A stretch of 64,000 nt of DNA from the NCBI GenBank assembly GCA_964036275.1, contig OZ038434.1:34123279-34187278 (forward strand). The letters run 5' to 3'. This DNA comes from Litoditis marina (taxonomy: Eukaryota; Nematoda; Chromadorea; Rhabditida; Rhabditidae). Positions 1 to 13,120 of this stretch are shown one piece after another. Under the pieces are notes generated by a model. The model saw nothing but the letters and a program-made list of their open reading frames with translations, was not told the origin of the DNA and searched no databases. How positions within the stretch are numbered: the first letter of the stretch is position 1; every line of letters begins with the position of its first letter. The position numbers and the translations under genes are program-made.

Positions 1-357
1 CCATGCATCTTTTTGTTGATTTTGATTCAGCTTCAAGCAGTACCATAAACAACTTACCACCTCGTGTTCTGATCAAATCAACGTAAAAAGTAGTTTTTCA
101 TTGATATCTGAATAATCAATATACCCACAAAACATTTATGTGCAAGAACCGCAACAACAACCGTAAATCGAGATCATGAAATGCTAAATTCAAAAGGAAG
201 GAAATAGGGAAATAAGAAGTTATTAATGGTATAAAAGTTAAACATATTTGAGAATATTGTCATTTGTGAAATGACTAGATAATTAGAGATTCGAGCAAAA
301 ACAGGAAAATTATGTACATATCACATAGAAATTTGATGAAAACTTCTTGAAATTTAG

Positions 358-3300
358 CTAGATGTCGCGACTGACCGTTCTCTGAGCTTTGACCCCTCTG
401 AAGAAAATACAAAGTTGAAGAAAAATTAAGAAAAAACAGTCTGATCTTCAATATTCATTTGAAACTGAACATACTAGGAGAGCGTCTTGGTGGATATTAA
501 CATGTGAAAACCATTACAAATCGAAAAATGGGTTTCGCATGTGGTTTCAGGAAATTTCAGTTGTAAACGTGACAAAATTGTACTTCTACGTGTTTTCACA
601 ACTTATTTTCTAGCTGGCTGCGTATAGCGAACTCGGAACGTGAGAAAAAGGTTACCAAACTATCAAACAAACTAAATAAAGGGGGACAGAAAGGAAAGTT
701 AATATGAAAGAGCTCATCAAGAGAAACCGATAGGTATAATTTTCAATTCAAATTAACGAACCTATTGCACACGGTTGACACGTGTTTGCCTATTTTGGCG
801 CGCGCAACGTTATATTTAGGTACCCCGGGGTACCTAAACTAGCTTTCCTTTCTGCCCCCCCCCCCTTTAACTCGTTTTGAATATGAAGAAATGTTAGACA
901 CGTTTATCGTGAAAAAATTTTGACGCGCATTGTAAACTTTTTATTGTTCTGAATGAACTTTGAACTCACATAGAGTATCGAACAGACGACTTCAATTGGA
1001 ACTTCGATGCTTTTAGTGGTTCGTTGAAGAATATCGAGAATAAAACTTCTTTGGACGCTTTTCGGAATCGCGACGAGACCAAATTGTATAGAATTGGGTT
1101 GATTATGGTCGCCAAGTAGAAGAGAAAACCTAAAAATGGTGGTGTGTTGCAAAAACAATATAATAAAATATAACTCATAACTTACAGATACTACAGTCTT
1201 TTTACTGAACGAATTGCACCTCTACAAATTGTACAAGATTGTGACTATAATGAAGATTTGATCATGTGAACTGCCTCAGAGACTAGGTTTTACGTTGTTT
1301 TTTTTTTCGAAAAATGTTAGATGTGATCGAAAAGTACATCTCTAAATAACTACAAAGATACAACTGTTCAAAGGATGTTCAACGTTTTGACCTACACGAG
1401 ACAACCAACCTGATATGAAGTATACGTATTGATTGATTTCTGACAGCACAGCAGAATTGTCAAAGTAGAAAAAGGCGAGTCGTTGGAATTGGAATGGCAG
1501 GTAACAGATGAAAAAAGCGCACACGATCGCCGCTGGAAAAGGGAAGTTATTTCTCTCTTCTCTCCTTTTTTTCATATTTTAGACTTAAATCTCATATAAT
1601 TGGCCTGTTACATCTACCTATGTGGAAAGACACGTGTTGAAACGCAAACAAGTCGTTTAGTTCTATTCTTTGAACATATAGTTCCTGTCATTCCTACTGA
1701 GACTTGGAAGCCTGCCAATGATTATTCCAGGCTATTTTTCACCACTTTGGAGTTTCTCAAAAAAAACTGCAAACTTCTGTTAGCGTTTGTCCACTTTCAT
1801 AAGAACACGTGAATACAAAATTTGCCTCAGTGGCAATGGAAAAAAAAACTATAACTGCTCAAGTGTTAAATACAACCTGACTTTTACAACGATTTTGTAG
1901 GTCAACAAACAGAAATGAAACATCAATAAACTAAAATCAGAAAAACGGTTCTTCAATCATCGATCTATCTCTATTTTAATTTGTTGCGTATTTTGTGTAA
2001 AATGAGCTGAAATCAGAAATCAATAAAACTCACATAAAATGATTGTGACTCGCAAGTGACCTTCTTCTGTTGAGTCAGCACGGTGGAAGCGAGTGCTTGA
2101 AGTTGTGATCTAGAAATACGTACCTCACACTCGTGATCACACGTTAAGAAAACGTGAGAATCAAAATGGTCAGGTATAACTAATATCATGTATGACCTAG
2201 TCAATCCCGCTTCTCCCTTACTTTCTCTGTGGTAGTGCCCTAATAAGTTGTGTTTACGACAGCCACGTTTTTCATATATTAACGGTACGATTTCTGGATT
2301 TTAAAATTTAGTATCATTTTCGGAACCTTTTCATGGTTATTGATTTCTAGTGAAAACTCACGTGTAACGCGATAAGAACGTAAAGTATGAAGATGATAGA
2401 CAGTGGAATGACGAAGAACATTATCGCGGAGAAGTGGAAAAGGACCTGGAGAAAAACTTGTTTTTCATTTTTACAATGAGAGTAATTGAAAAACAATTGG
2501 TTTTCCACAATTTGAATGGTAAAAACTGCTACTCCATAGAGGATGACCATATTTTTAGTTTCAACTCGACACATGCCGGAACTGACAAACTGCGACAGAA
2601 TGCCAACAGGATAAAACTACAAACACTGCGGAATGGAGTTAGATACACCGTATTGGCCTATTTTGGAAAGAACGGACTAGGGTTGTTAAAAATAAAACTC
2701 GAACTCGAATTACTCGAAAATTTCAGAAATCGAAATACTCGAAACTCGAAAACTCGAAAACTCGAAATACTCGAAACTCGAAATACTCGAAACTCGAAAA
2801 ACTCGAAATTTCGAAAACTCGAAATACTCGAAACTCGAAATACTCGAAACTCGAAAAACTCGAAATTTCGAAAACTCGAAAAACTCGAAATTTCGAAAAC
2901 TCGAAATACTCGAAACTCTGGAAATTTTCAACTCGATTAACAACCCTAGAGAAATTTTCAACTCGATTAACAACCCTATCGATTACCTTGAACGTTGACA
3001 TAAGTTTGTGGTCGAACATCACTGCGATCATACACATCTTAGATGAAATGACCTGAAAAGAAATTCAAAATGAATTTAACAAAATTTTAATCCATGTTTG
3101 AAAGGAAAAGCGACAACTTTTTCCGATGTGGATGCAGTTTCATCTGAATGTAAAATGTGAGATAAAAACTGTGAGAGATCAGACTACATCACTTATCTCA
3201 GTGTTTTTTTTACCATTCTACTGTTAGAAGCGCGCCTCAATCCAAATCCTACAGTAACCTATTCTCACCGGTTCTCCATTCTGAGTATACGGCCAGTCCT

Positions 3301-6300
3301 TTAAAAGATAGTCGGCTCGATGGTGAACTCCAAACGGGAGAGCACAGCAGATGGAAATCACCCAAGTTGCCACCAGAAAGAAGGCCACCTTCAAAATCAA
3401 GCAATATTGTATTTTATACAATTTATTGTTATATTTCACGTTCTTTCACGTAACTATCAGCACATTACAGAACTAGCCTCATGCTCCATCACGTAAAGGA
3501 AAATGTGGACATTTTCCGGGAATTTCAAGTTATTCAGTCAGTTTTTCTAGATGTTTACTTGTGAAAGGTCATTATCTCTGAGCTGTTTTGCCCCTATTCA
3601 TATATATTTTCCCTCTCAAACCTCTGATATTTCTAAATGGGGGCGCGATTTCGATCCATCGCGGATTCTTTTCATTGCGCACGCATTTGAAATCATCCCT
3701 TTCATAAGCCCGCGAAACTCAATTGTCAGATTTTTGAATTCATAATTCGGTTCGGCATCAGTGATCGGAATAGTTTTATGGGATTGCGGAAGTGCACGTT
3801 CGTCAGTTTTTTGGTAGATCAAATATGTGCTCAAACCTTATGAGCCAGAGACTTTCAGGTAAAACTTCTGACATAAAACAGTGATTACGTGGTTTTAGGG
3901 GCGGGATGAAGGTGCCGGGAGATATCATCATACTTACTCTATAAGGTTCGTTCTTTACAAAATATGCTTGTGCGATGTATGCTACGCGGTACCGCTGTGT
4001 TTGTAGTTTCATATCGTGGAATTGGAAAAGATCAAACTACAACAATAATTTGGTGTTCCCTGTACTTTCAATGGTTATCGGTTGAAAGCTCACGTTTTGT
4101 CGCAGAGGCTTCATTTTGACGAAGATAAAAGGATGACAGACAGCTATGTATCTCTCGATAGAGAACAGCAAGATCGTGAGGATGGAAACTGTTCTAAAAA
4201 CGATGAAAATTAGAAAAATAGTCCCAAAATCTGTTGTTTCAATAAGTCAATAATGACCGTTACACCTGTTGCCAGTTGTAGTTTGTAGTTTAGTCAACTA
4301 CACAGCAGAAACACAAACATCCTTCTCACATCACGACACACAAATAACCTACTAGGAAAGATAAAACACGTGTCACGTTCGTGAAAATGTGGAATATGTA
4401 GATCACTAAAAATCAATAGTTGGCTCACATTGTAGTTTCGGCCACCAGCGCCTTGAGATTGCATACGAAATCGGGAAATGGCCAGGGATATTGGTTCCAG
4501 TTCATGACTACCTGAAAGTCAATAAACTGTTTATTCAAATAACAATTTACAAGTTTCATCTCTAAGACAGTCAAAAAATCCCGATGCTAGCTAAGATGTT
4601 GAAATATGTTTTTATATAGTTACGTTTTCAGTTTTGCCAACTCTACACTGGAGTTGAGGTTCACCAATGATAAAGTTATATCCAGCGTTTTTTCTTTTCC
4701 AAAAAGGTTTTTTTCTTCAAATCTTCGAAAGTTTATAATATTCCAATTCCAAACTTTCTTCGTTTTTCGAACCAACCTCAAACGGAAGTCCAACACATAG
4801 AGTCACCAGATCCGAGACAGCCAGGTTGAGCAGATAGTAGCTGAAAGTTAACTTTTTAAAATGTGAATGGATGGTTGGGTCAAGCTAGTGTATTTTATAT
4901 TCAATAAAAACTGTTCGAATATATTTACAAGTTAATCTTATTCACGCAAACCGAGAAACGAGTAAATAATTGTATACACACTGTTGTATGCGCAGTTTTC
5001 CGTCGCGTTTCTTGTGTTTTTGCTCTCTCAAAGCCACTAGACTCTCATGTATTCTTAACCTTTAGGTGTCTGGGCTCTGTTTAGGTAACATTGGAAATTG
5101 AACTCAGATTTTCCTAAATCGTTCACTAGAACGTTGAAAACGTTTTAGTGAAGTTAACGGTTCCTTAGAAAACCTTAGGGAATGCTTTTCTGACAAAACA
5201 AGTCCCGAGCCGTGTCCCGTTTCCGAAATATCAATACGTAAACGACACCAACTTCCGTGATTTGGAAACTCGATTTACGTGCAATTTCGGCGGCAACAAT
5301 TGGTTAAGGAATGGCTACGTAGCGGATTTTCACCAAAACATGAACTTCAGGCTGAAATACCAGCAGACATCGTAGAAAAGTACGATACGTGGCATGTTTT
5401 CAGTCGATTGCACAGTTACGTAGACCATGTTAGACACAGGAAAACTCCGAAACGTGCAACGACAAAGTGCACGATACCTCATTAGAAAGCAGATTTTGCG
5501 TGACTATTCAATTTACTTCTGGTATAATAGTCATGCTCATCGTAAAGTGGTGACTGATCAACCGGAGTGGGTTCATCACTCTATAGTAGAACTTAACCTG
5601 ACTGGAATTTCGTGAACAGAGCGGTGCTTCCAAAGAATCTTAAGCGCGCTAATATACACACTATCTACTCACATTTTGCCGACCAAATTTTGAATACGAG
5701 AGAGCTCGAAAAAATTAACTATACCTATAAAACTACTGCTTACTGGATTTTATGAGGTATAGTTTTTTTTTCATTCCTACTGAGACTCCTACAGTAGGAT
5801 ATTGAAACTTCTAAGTCGTCTTTCTCACGTAGTTGCAATCGCAAAGGTAGAGGATTTTCGCACCGCACCTCATTCTCGTCTTCGAGTACAATGAATGTAC
5901 GAGAGGATTTTCGATAAATCAAGTTTTCAGCCTCACAACAGCCTCCGGAAAGCTTGTAAGGTTACTGTAGGAGTCTCAGTAGGATTGGTGTGAACTATAT
6001 ATGTTGGTGTCACGAATCTTAGGAAAAAGGTGGCTTGACTTTTTTGAGAATCACAGACCCCTTTTTGAAACGCGTTAAGTATGGATTCTCAATTTTATTC
6101 GAATGAAGGTAGGCGTCCTCAAAGATCGCTCTCATTATCCATATCTACAAGCGTTAATAATTTAATTATTAGTCGGGAGCACTTTCAAAACTCAAATAAC
6201 ATCCTTTCTTTGTTTTAACTTTGTGAAGCGTGCTCAAACTCTGTCATTAAATTATGAAAAAAATAGGAGATTGAAATTATTCTACAAAACCACGTTGCTC

Positions 6301-7864
6301 GTATGCTTCATGCTGCTAACAGCAAAGTGCATTACAGTATGTGTTTGAACCCTCTTCAAACTAATCTGTCGGCTACACTATAAAAGTTTACTATGAGTAT
6401 ATATATAACAAGTTATAATGAGTTCAAAACTTGTTGTTGTTGTTGTTGTTGTTGTTATGAGCGCTGTGTTCGTAGTTTGATCCCGTCTTTTTCCAGTCGG
6501 GATCGAAAACTTTGCCGTGAATGAAACGGCAACTCATTGTCGATATTTTCTATATGAGTTCTGCGAACGTGTACTATGGGATCTAGGATACACATGGCAT
6601 CTGAGGCGTTCGAGCACCCGCCAACTATGATTACCCAGAAGCACTCATAATCATAATATTCAGTATAATAAAGGCTTTTCACTTGTTTTTTTTGTATATG
6701 TCTTCGCTTAAATTATTATTATTATTTTATTGTTTCCCAGAAGTGTTCACTTCATAACCCTATTATTCCTTCTAACAGGCCGGGCTGTCCGGATTTCCTT
6801 GGTGTTAAAGGCACCCGACTGCACAATTCAATTATATCATTACGTCACATGCGCAGGGGAGTGGAAGAAATCTGTGTCTTGTGCTTGTGAGAAAAAGTCG
6901 GAAATTGGGTAACGAAGTGGAAAACATATTTTTATTTTGGGAGCCGTAAAATTCTCGGAGTTGCACGTAAAACGTAACGCTCACCCTGTTTTTGAAGGCG
7001 CAAAAGTTCACGTAAAGTGAAGTTTTGTTCGTTTCCGCACTGACAGTAAATTAAATAGTCACGTGTAGATTATTTATTCAGGTGAATGGATAAATGGGAC
7101 TACGAGCAGTAGGAACGAACGGAACAATGTAACAACTATCTCAGCATGTTCGGAGGCCGTATGTAAGAGTATCCCAACGACGAGATGAATTAGGAGAACA
7201 TTCATAGAATACGACCAACCTGCTGTGTGTCCTCAGTACAGGATGCCGTCTGATGACGATGCACGTGGAAAGGTTACCGATCAGTCCGATGCAGAAGATA
7301 ACCAGATAGAGCGTGGTTACCTGAAACATGAAAACTTGCTTCAAAATAGTAGAACCCATCGTAAACACTTGTCCACTTTTTTTCAACATGTTACAAAACT
7401 GTCATATTCACTTGGGAGCGATCAACCAAACAACTATATCATCGTTGTAGTTTGAGTTCCGCGAAAATCAATGCGATCAAACTACAAGCTAGGAGTATAG
7501 AAAAGTGACTCTTATAGGGGAAATGTGGGAGCGAACTGTTTATCGCACTTTTCGCTGTGTACGCACACATGTCCTCGATGCCAAAGCCTCCCTATTAAGT
7601 TCTCTGATAGCGCGGTGGCTCGCGCCGAACTACCAATCTTTTGCTCACAGGTTCGTTTCCGGCGAAAGACGGGAACTTATAAATTTGGCAGCCACTATAT
7701 AGTTGTTGTACCTGCACAAGAGTGTTATCATCCAATGCGCGTTTGCTGATGAAACACTCGTCCATGTAACATTTTTCCTTGAGTTCAATGGAATAATTGA
7801 AAACGATCGGACATTCCTTGGCCAGACAGCGGCAACGATCCTCCTCTCCCACGCAACGCTCCAT
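358..7864 (-). CDS. Neuromedin U / pyrokinin-type neuropeptide GPCR (12 exons, 389 aa)
   Basis: Predicted exons (minus strand, 5' to 3'): 7712-7864, 7220-7320, 4777-4840, 4429-4511, 4094-4193, 3269-3388, 2987-3052, 2362-2445, 2034-2109, 1410-1532, 970-1129, 358-397. The summed length is 1170 nt and all junctions keep frame. The N-terminus is Cys-rich with an N-glycosylation site at Asn23. TM1 is about 52-74; TM2 starts near 86 with NLAVSD; Cys123 opens TM3 and could pair with Cys214 in the second extracellular loop; ERY is at 147-149; TM6 carries CYLP (292-295) where class A receptors usually have CWxP; TM7 has NPILY at 334-338 followed by SSRFRKA. The segment ISGFLFYLATIINPILYN and the FQRL after TM6 resemble neuromedin U, pyrokinin and ghrelin receptors. 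It would couple a peptide ligand to G proteins at the plasma membrane. C. elegans has several nmur genes; I cannot say which is the orthologue. The last small exon (358-397) is the least certain; reading through the preceding donor gives a stop at once. Confidence 0.88.
681..870. mobile_element. MITE, GGGGACAGAAAGGAAAGTTA family, copy 1
   Basis: The terminal inverted repeat GGGGACAGAAAGGAAAG at the left mirrors CTTTCCTTTCTGCCCC at the right. The interior contains GGCGCGCGCAACGTTATATT and an imperfect GGTACCCCGGGGTACC palindrome. About 190 bases; lies beyond the GPCR terminus region. Confidence 0.8.
1677..1800. mobile_element. Partial copy of the 26245-type MITE in GPCR intron 9
   Basis: Starts TATAGTTCCTGTCATTCC and continues ATTATTCCAGGC and CACCACTTTGGAGTT, which match the complement of 26390-26475; the distal half is missing. 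Confidence 0.65.
2679..2978. repeat. TCGAG-repeat element in GPCR intron 7
   Basis: Bounded by AGGGTTGTTAA and TTAACAACCCT (twice at the right). The interior is a CTCGAAATACTCGAAA array. The right end lies 10 bases from exon 7. Confidence 0.75.
5415..5540 (+). repeat. Dispersed 120-bp repeat, copy 1 (GPCR intron 2)
   Basis: Shares CGTGCAA, AAGTGCACGAT, CTCATTAG and GTGACTATTCAATTT in order with 12596-12720. In both copies one frame stays open for about 24 codons and ends at the same TAG. Confidence 0.65.
5758..5999. mobile_element. TATAGT MITE with CTACTGAGACTCCTACAGTA ends, in GPCR intron 2
   Basis: TATAGT, then CATTCCTACTGAGACTCC and CTACAGTA at the left; TACTGTAGGAGTCTCAGTAG then ACTATA at the right. 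Confidence 0.8.
6431..6457. repeat. TTG microsatellite in GPCR intron 2
   Basis: About nine GTT triplets. Confidence 0.9.
7520..7700 (+). mobile_element. tRNA-like MITE, degenerate copy in GPCR intron 1
   Basis: Recognisable by CGCTGTGTACGCACACATGT, a mutated A-box (TAGCGCGGTGGCTCGCG) and B-box (GGTTCGTTTCC), then TATAAATTTGGCAGCCACTAT. The oldest copy by divergence. Confidence 0.7.
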
Positions 7865-7872
7865 TCTAAAAT
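7865..7872 (-). promoter_or_regulatory. Candidate trans-splice acceptor at the GPCR start
   Basis: Reading the minus strand, a pyrimidine-rich TATTTTAG is followed by a single A and then the start ATG at 7864. No upstream in-frame exon is evident, so this may be an SL1 trans-splice site leaving a one-base leader, which is normal in Caenorhabditis. It could instead be a cis acceptor for an unseen 5' exon. It supports the chosen start codon. Confidence 0.5.
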
Positions 7873-8086
7873 ATGGAACTAATCACGAAAAAGTTTTGTT
7901 GTTGTACTAACAATATCAACAGAAAAGTTGTAATGTATAATGTTTCATGAGGTGTGTTCAAAAATGTGGAAAATAAACAGAATGCTTCGAAAGTGCTCAA
8001 AAAATGTTCGTAATGTGTTGATATTTGATGAGTTGAATGAGCAAGACAGGAACTATGAGATAATGAGCAGGTGAACTAGCGGGATT

Positions 8087-8197
8087 CAAAGGGGGACGAT
8101 TATACGGACCGATCCCGAGACATCGCTCCTTTAAATTGCAATTGAAAAACGTATTGCAGACGTTGGGATTGGTCCACATAATCATCCTTCTTTAAGA
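8087..8197. mobile_element. 120-bp palindromic MITE upstream of the GPCR
   Basis: GGGGGACGATTATACGGACC ... GGTCCACATAATCATCC; the core is partly deleted. Confidence 0.65.
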
Positions 8198-8199
8198 GT

Positions 8200-9860
8200 A
8201 GACACGTAGTGAGAACAAGTACTTTTAAAACAAATTTATAACTAAAGTTAACAAATTTAAACATTTTGTCCCGTGTTTAATCGGGTTCGTGAAATTGGTA
8301 ATTCTAATTGGCATTTTAGTAGTTATTTAAGTAGTCTGGTTTCTAATTGTTTTCTCTTTGAATGGTGATCAGAAGAGATTTAGCAAAACTCCACCCAAAC
8401 ACGCTACATCGAATCTGTTTTTGTACGCTTGGATGGCAATAGAATAAGTTGTTTTCTCAAAATTGTATCAACAACATTTTTCACTCGAGGAATAACAAAT
8501 TAGCATGTGGTTCGCTTATTGGAAAATATGCCTCAATTTTGAACATATGGATGTTTTCATTCATTAAAGGATCTATCTCACAAACATGTAGTCGAACCAC
8601 AGTTCAAGTTTGAGTTGAATGAGAACTAATGCATTGTAGTTGTAGTTTGGTCAGGGAACACATCATAATATCCGAATAACGAATAAAAAGCAAAGCAAAC
8701 CACAAAAAACAACAAAACTTACCAAATAGAGATAGGAATCATTATTTAAAACTAATGAAAACTTATCTTCAAAACCTGGCTTTGTTATTGGTTTTTACAG
8801 CCTGGTATTCATTGGATAAAATTATAGGGATCAAACTATAAACAGATCGAGGTTCTCTCTGCAGTCTATTCGACTTTCAAGTGAGGAATGGATATGTTTT
8901 TGCGACTGCAAACCAGTATTTCCAAACCACGGATAAAAAGATTGGAGATCAAACTATAAATACACGCTAACGAACACAATCTGTAACCTTTTCGAGTAGT
9001 TTTTGCACCCTAAGAGCGGCTTTTAATGAGGTGAGAATGGATAAGTTTGAAACATGATATGTCCCGAGAAGTGCGACTTTCGGAAGTGAAAATGACGTTA
9101 GAACACGCAAGATGAATAATTCAGAAACACATACATACACTAGTAAACTCGTAGAATTGCTGGTGACGCAAAACGTGTGAGGACGTCAGAATTCACGAAG
9201 TTTTGTTTACGTTTACTGGCTTTTCTAGTATTCTAGTCGTGTGAGTGGAAAACAACGCTGAGAAAGCTTTAAATAGAAAAGTAATAAAGGTGAATAGGAA
9301 ATAATATATTAGCGACACGTGACTTCTCAGATTGGTAGACGTGGCATTTAACTTGTAGAAGAAGTAGTGAAAAAAAAGTAAATTTTATCATAACTATGTT
9401 TCCCCTTTTTCTCTTAGATGCGCTTTCTGATGCGAAAACACAAATCATCATTAAGTGAACCTCCGCTGTGATTTCAGTTCGAAGTACAAAAGGGACTACT
9501 TCCTGTGTTATTTTCGAAAATACAACTTGGTAAAATATTGATGATTGTTCGTACTTTTGGCTGAAAACAACCAGCAAAACATGTTCAAATGAACCAAATA
9601 TTTGTGATTTGATATGCTTTCGCCTGAAAACAACCAAAAATTGGCCTCACTTTGCCGGGGCCGAAATGTATCGGGAAAATCGTGTAATAGCGCCTAATCT
9701 CAATTATTTCGGAGGGCGTAACTGGCATTTAGGTGTTGGTTTTCGACTAATTTATGAAAACAATAAAAATATTGTAGTAAGTTCGTTGCGTGTATTTATC
9801 ACAACTACACCATTGTTCTATAGCATCAACTATTATGTTGGAGAAAGATCTACGCAAAAG
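8200..9860. other. Intergenic, nothing assigned
   Basis: AT-rich; the ORFs present are short and lack splice context or recognisable motifs. It contains two short GATCAAACTATAAA inverted motifs near 8830 and 8950. Confidence 0.5.
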
Positions 9861-9865
9861 TTCCT

Positions 9866-10046
9866 GGCGCGGTAGCAATCCCTCGAAATCCTCATGGGAT
9901 ACCCCATGAGCAATATCTCACGAACTTCTTATGAGATTCTATTGATTACTATCCTTCAGCATTGGAAGTTCACGAGTAATTCATGAGGTATCTCATAAGA
10001 AACTCATATGAACTTCTCATGAGGTTGGAGGGATTGCTACGCCGCC
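9866..10046. mobile_element. MITE with GGTAGCAATCCCTC ends, copy 1
   Basis: GGCGCGGTAGCAATCCCTC and GAGGGATTGCTACGCCGCC are inverted; interior rich in CTCATGAG. Confidence 0.75.
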
Positions 10047-10048
10047 TG

Positions 10049-10219
10049 AGTACGTATGCTATAAGATCCCGGCTCCTTCATCGTATCCTGCGTCTCTCGC
10101 TCTGCCCTACTATTTCGCGCCTCTCGTATCCCGGCGGGATGTATAGGCAGATAAAAAGCGTATGTTTGAGGAGACGCGGGATGGGATGAAGGGACCGTAA
10201 TCTTATAGCATACGTACTC
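10049..10219. mobile_element. 171-bp MITE with GAGTACGTATGCTATAAGA ends
   Basis: Inverted ends GAGTACGTATGCTATAAGA and TCTTATAGCATACGTACTC are perfect over 19 bases. It abuts the 9866 element. A diverged relative may lie at about 10915-11085. Confidence 0.75.
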
Positions 10220-10307
10220 TGGAGTGATGTCTGGCGTACGTTTTGAGTTCAATGACAAAGTTGAATGTGGTCTGGGATTGTTTTGGCCGTGCGTCATGAA
10301 AAAGTTA

Positions 10308-10504
10308 TATAGTCGTTGCCAACGGAAAGGCGGGAGGGTACTGTATATCTGATTTTCCGCTGTGTACGCACACATGTCCTCGATTCCAACGCTTGCCCAT
10401 TATGTGCTCCAATAGCGCAGTGGTTAGCGCTCTGCTACGAAACTTTTGCTCGCAGGTTCGATTCCTGCGAGAGACATAAATTTATAAATTTGGCACTCAC
10501 TATA
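10308..10504 (+). mobile_element. tRNA-like MITE, intact-looking copy
   Basis: Starts TATAGTCGTTGCCAACGG and ends TTGGCACTCACTATA, so the ends are imperfectly inverted. Positions about 10405-10476 resemble a tRNA: D-arm AGCGCAGTGGTTAGCGCT (A-box) and T-arm CGCAGGTTCGATTCCTGCG (B-box, fully paired stem). The anticodon arm is poor, so it is not called a tRNA gene. Confidence 0.8.
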
Positions 10505-10592
10505 AGTTTCCCAGGCTCATAATACATTGAATAAGCTAGACGAATTTTAGTCTGGAGAAATAATGGTCGGATGATTGGACTTTATACTTTAT

Positions 10593-10619
10593 ACATATAT
10601 ATATATATATATATATATG
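10593..10619. repeat. AT microsatellite
   Basis: About 12 AT units. Confidence 0.9.
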
Positions 10620-12595
10620 GACAAGCTTGAAGCATAATAGAAATCAAACGTGTAAATTACCGTGAAAATGGTTTTCATATACCTGATACTACTGAGAATA
10701 CAAAATCGACTAAGAGCCCGGACAAAAATCACATAACTCTTTATGTATGCAGTGAAACGTTCTATGGTACAATAACATGTACATAGAACCTTGATCAAAC
10801 TAGTCGGTGTACTTGTTATGATTGTTATTACACATGTTTATTATAGATTATTCGAATATTCAGTAACTTTACTACTTTGTTTTCGTATGTTATGAATCAG
10901 TTTGACCTTTATGTCTGAGGCCGTGTGCATGAATATCCCGGTCTCTCGAGCCCAACCTGCGTCTCTTCAAACTAACACTATTTCGGCGGGATACTATTCT
11001 CGCGAAATAGTGTGCAAAGCGAGAGACGCAGGATGTGATCAAGGTGCCAGGAAAATCCAACATACACACTCTCACGTATGCAGTGTAATAATTTAACTCT
11101 CTCTCACAGATTGAATTCTCAAATTTTTCCAAATGTACTTCCATTTGAAGTGCGCTGCAAATTTGACGTTATTGCAATGCTATACACTGTTATTTGCAAA
11201 TTTATATACAAAATTAACTACAAGAATGCTCTCTGCCAAATTGTATGTCTATACTGAATGGACAATTACATGCCTATTCATTATTCTGCAAAACAGGGGT
11301 ATTTTTGGAAAATGAGAAAAGAGGAAGAGAAATTAACTTGAATAACAAGATAACGTTTTTCGGTCATTTAATTTTGTGCGACCTAGAAGAGAAAAAATAA
11401 CAAATGGTTCATTGGCATAGGATTAGTGAGCTGAATAAACAGAAAACTCGTTTCGGAAAAAAAAAACCCGCAACAATAACAATTGTGTTTAGCCAAACCA
11501 GTTATAGTCAGTTTTTTCCCAACGTCGATTGCTACAGTAGTCTTGAATCCAAGTAGGTGAAGAAGAACTGTGCAATGCTAGTCAGATTTGTTTCACACGC
11601 GTTTTTATCGTGAAAGTGAATATTTCGATATTTCGTTTTCGCTAAAAAAGAACTTGGTCCTTTTTCAAGATTCATATATGAGATATGAATGTCTAGTGCG
11701 CAAAGCAGAGCTTATTTCGAGAGCTCTTGGATATTGGAATATTTTTTCTACAACGTTGGAATGATTCGCACTGCATCATCAAAAGCTCATAAGAGGTTTG
11801 GGAGTTTCTCATGGGCAAGATCACAATAACTTCCCGAGAGATTGAAAGGTCGCGTGAACTTGCCATGTCATGATTGCTAGTTTTCTTCCAAGAGCTCTTG
11901 AAATAAGCTGTTTCAATTGTAACTATCGGGAAAATGTTAAAAGTTTGTAACACACTCTTGTAGTCTGAACGCACTGAAAGTTTTTTTATGAAACCTCAGC
12001 AGGAATTCAAAAAAATCATGAAAGCACATCAGAAAGTTGAGAGATGTTGTTCATGAAGTAAGATTTTCTATCAATTGCTGGAATGCTGCCCCCGTGACAT
12101 AGATGACTACAAAGTCCTTAGGCTTGAAGGTTGGCTACAATACAAAAAGGAATTCTTACAAATTTCACGTTGGGCTGCTTAGAATAGAAACGTGTTTAGA
12201 ATAGAAACGTTTAGTGGCAATCCAACAGATGACTTTCAACATAGATGTGAGACTCTAATTGGAAAAAAAAGTAAACGTTTGAGAATGAAGCCTCTTTGGG
12301 GTATAGTCTTTTTCATTCCCACTAAGGCTCCTACTGTATAAATTGAAAACTTCCAGGCGGTTATTATTACGCAAGCGTTTTCGGAAAGGTCATGGCTCCG
12401 TATTCGATTCTGTTCCACTTACAGACAATATTCTCAACAAAGTGGAAGACAAATGACTCTTTCCAAATGAGACCCACACGGTGTATGTTGTTCTATCAGG
12501 TCGTGTTTGTAGTTGAATCCCTCTGATTATCGATTGAAATGTGTGAGTTACGACGTGCATAGAGACCAAACTACAATGGGATTCGGTCACTGTTA

Positions 12596-12720
12596 GTCAC
12601 GTGAACCATGTTAAACACAGCGGAACTCAGAAACGTGCAATGAAGAAGTGCACGATGTCTCATTAGATTGCTAACTTTACGTGACTATTCAATTTGCTTC
12701 TAGTATATATGGTTACTCTG
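12596..12720 (+). repeat. Dispersed 120-bp repeat, copy 2 (intergenic)
   Basis: Partner of 5415-5540; about 75-80% alike by eye. Origin unknown: an old transposon ORF end or a gene fragment. Confidence 0.65.
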
Positions 12721-13120
12721 TTACGCGCACATAGTTTGATATTCGTACTTGTTGTTGACGTGAGCTGCAAACGAGCATATATTTGATGACACAAAACTGC
12801 GAAAAACAACTTTAATTGTTAATATGTTTGCAAAAGAAGATGTTGTGTGAAATAGATGTTTGACCAGGATTATGGCCTATGTGAAAGAAATAATACGTAA
12901 ATACAGCTGAATAAATGGGCTATGAGCAGAATGAAATTATATTAGGCGGTGAATAGCTTACTTTAGTTAATTACATGTTATTTAACTAAAATACCAACCA
13001 TGAAAGCAGTATTTTTGAGATGAAAGTAAAGAGAATGGTGAAATGAACATAGAAGAAAGAGATATAATAATATTGTATGCATTCTATACTAAAGCGACTG
13101 TTCTGACAAATGTTCTGACT

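Noticed and set aside
2434..2940. 168-codon plus-strand ORF
   Set aside because: It runs through a CTCGAAA repeat array and over the antisense of GPCR exon 8; the length comes from repeat periodicity.
10405..10476. tRNA gene
   Set aside because: A- and B-box and T-arm are good, but the anticodon arm and acceptor pairing are poor, and the same unit recurs at the same place in a 197-bp transposon-like element.
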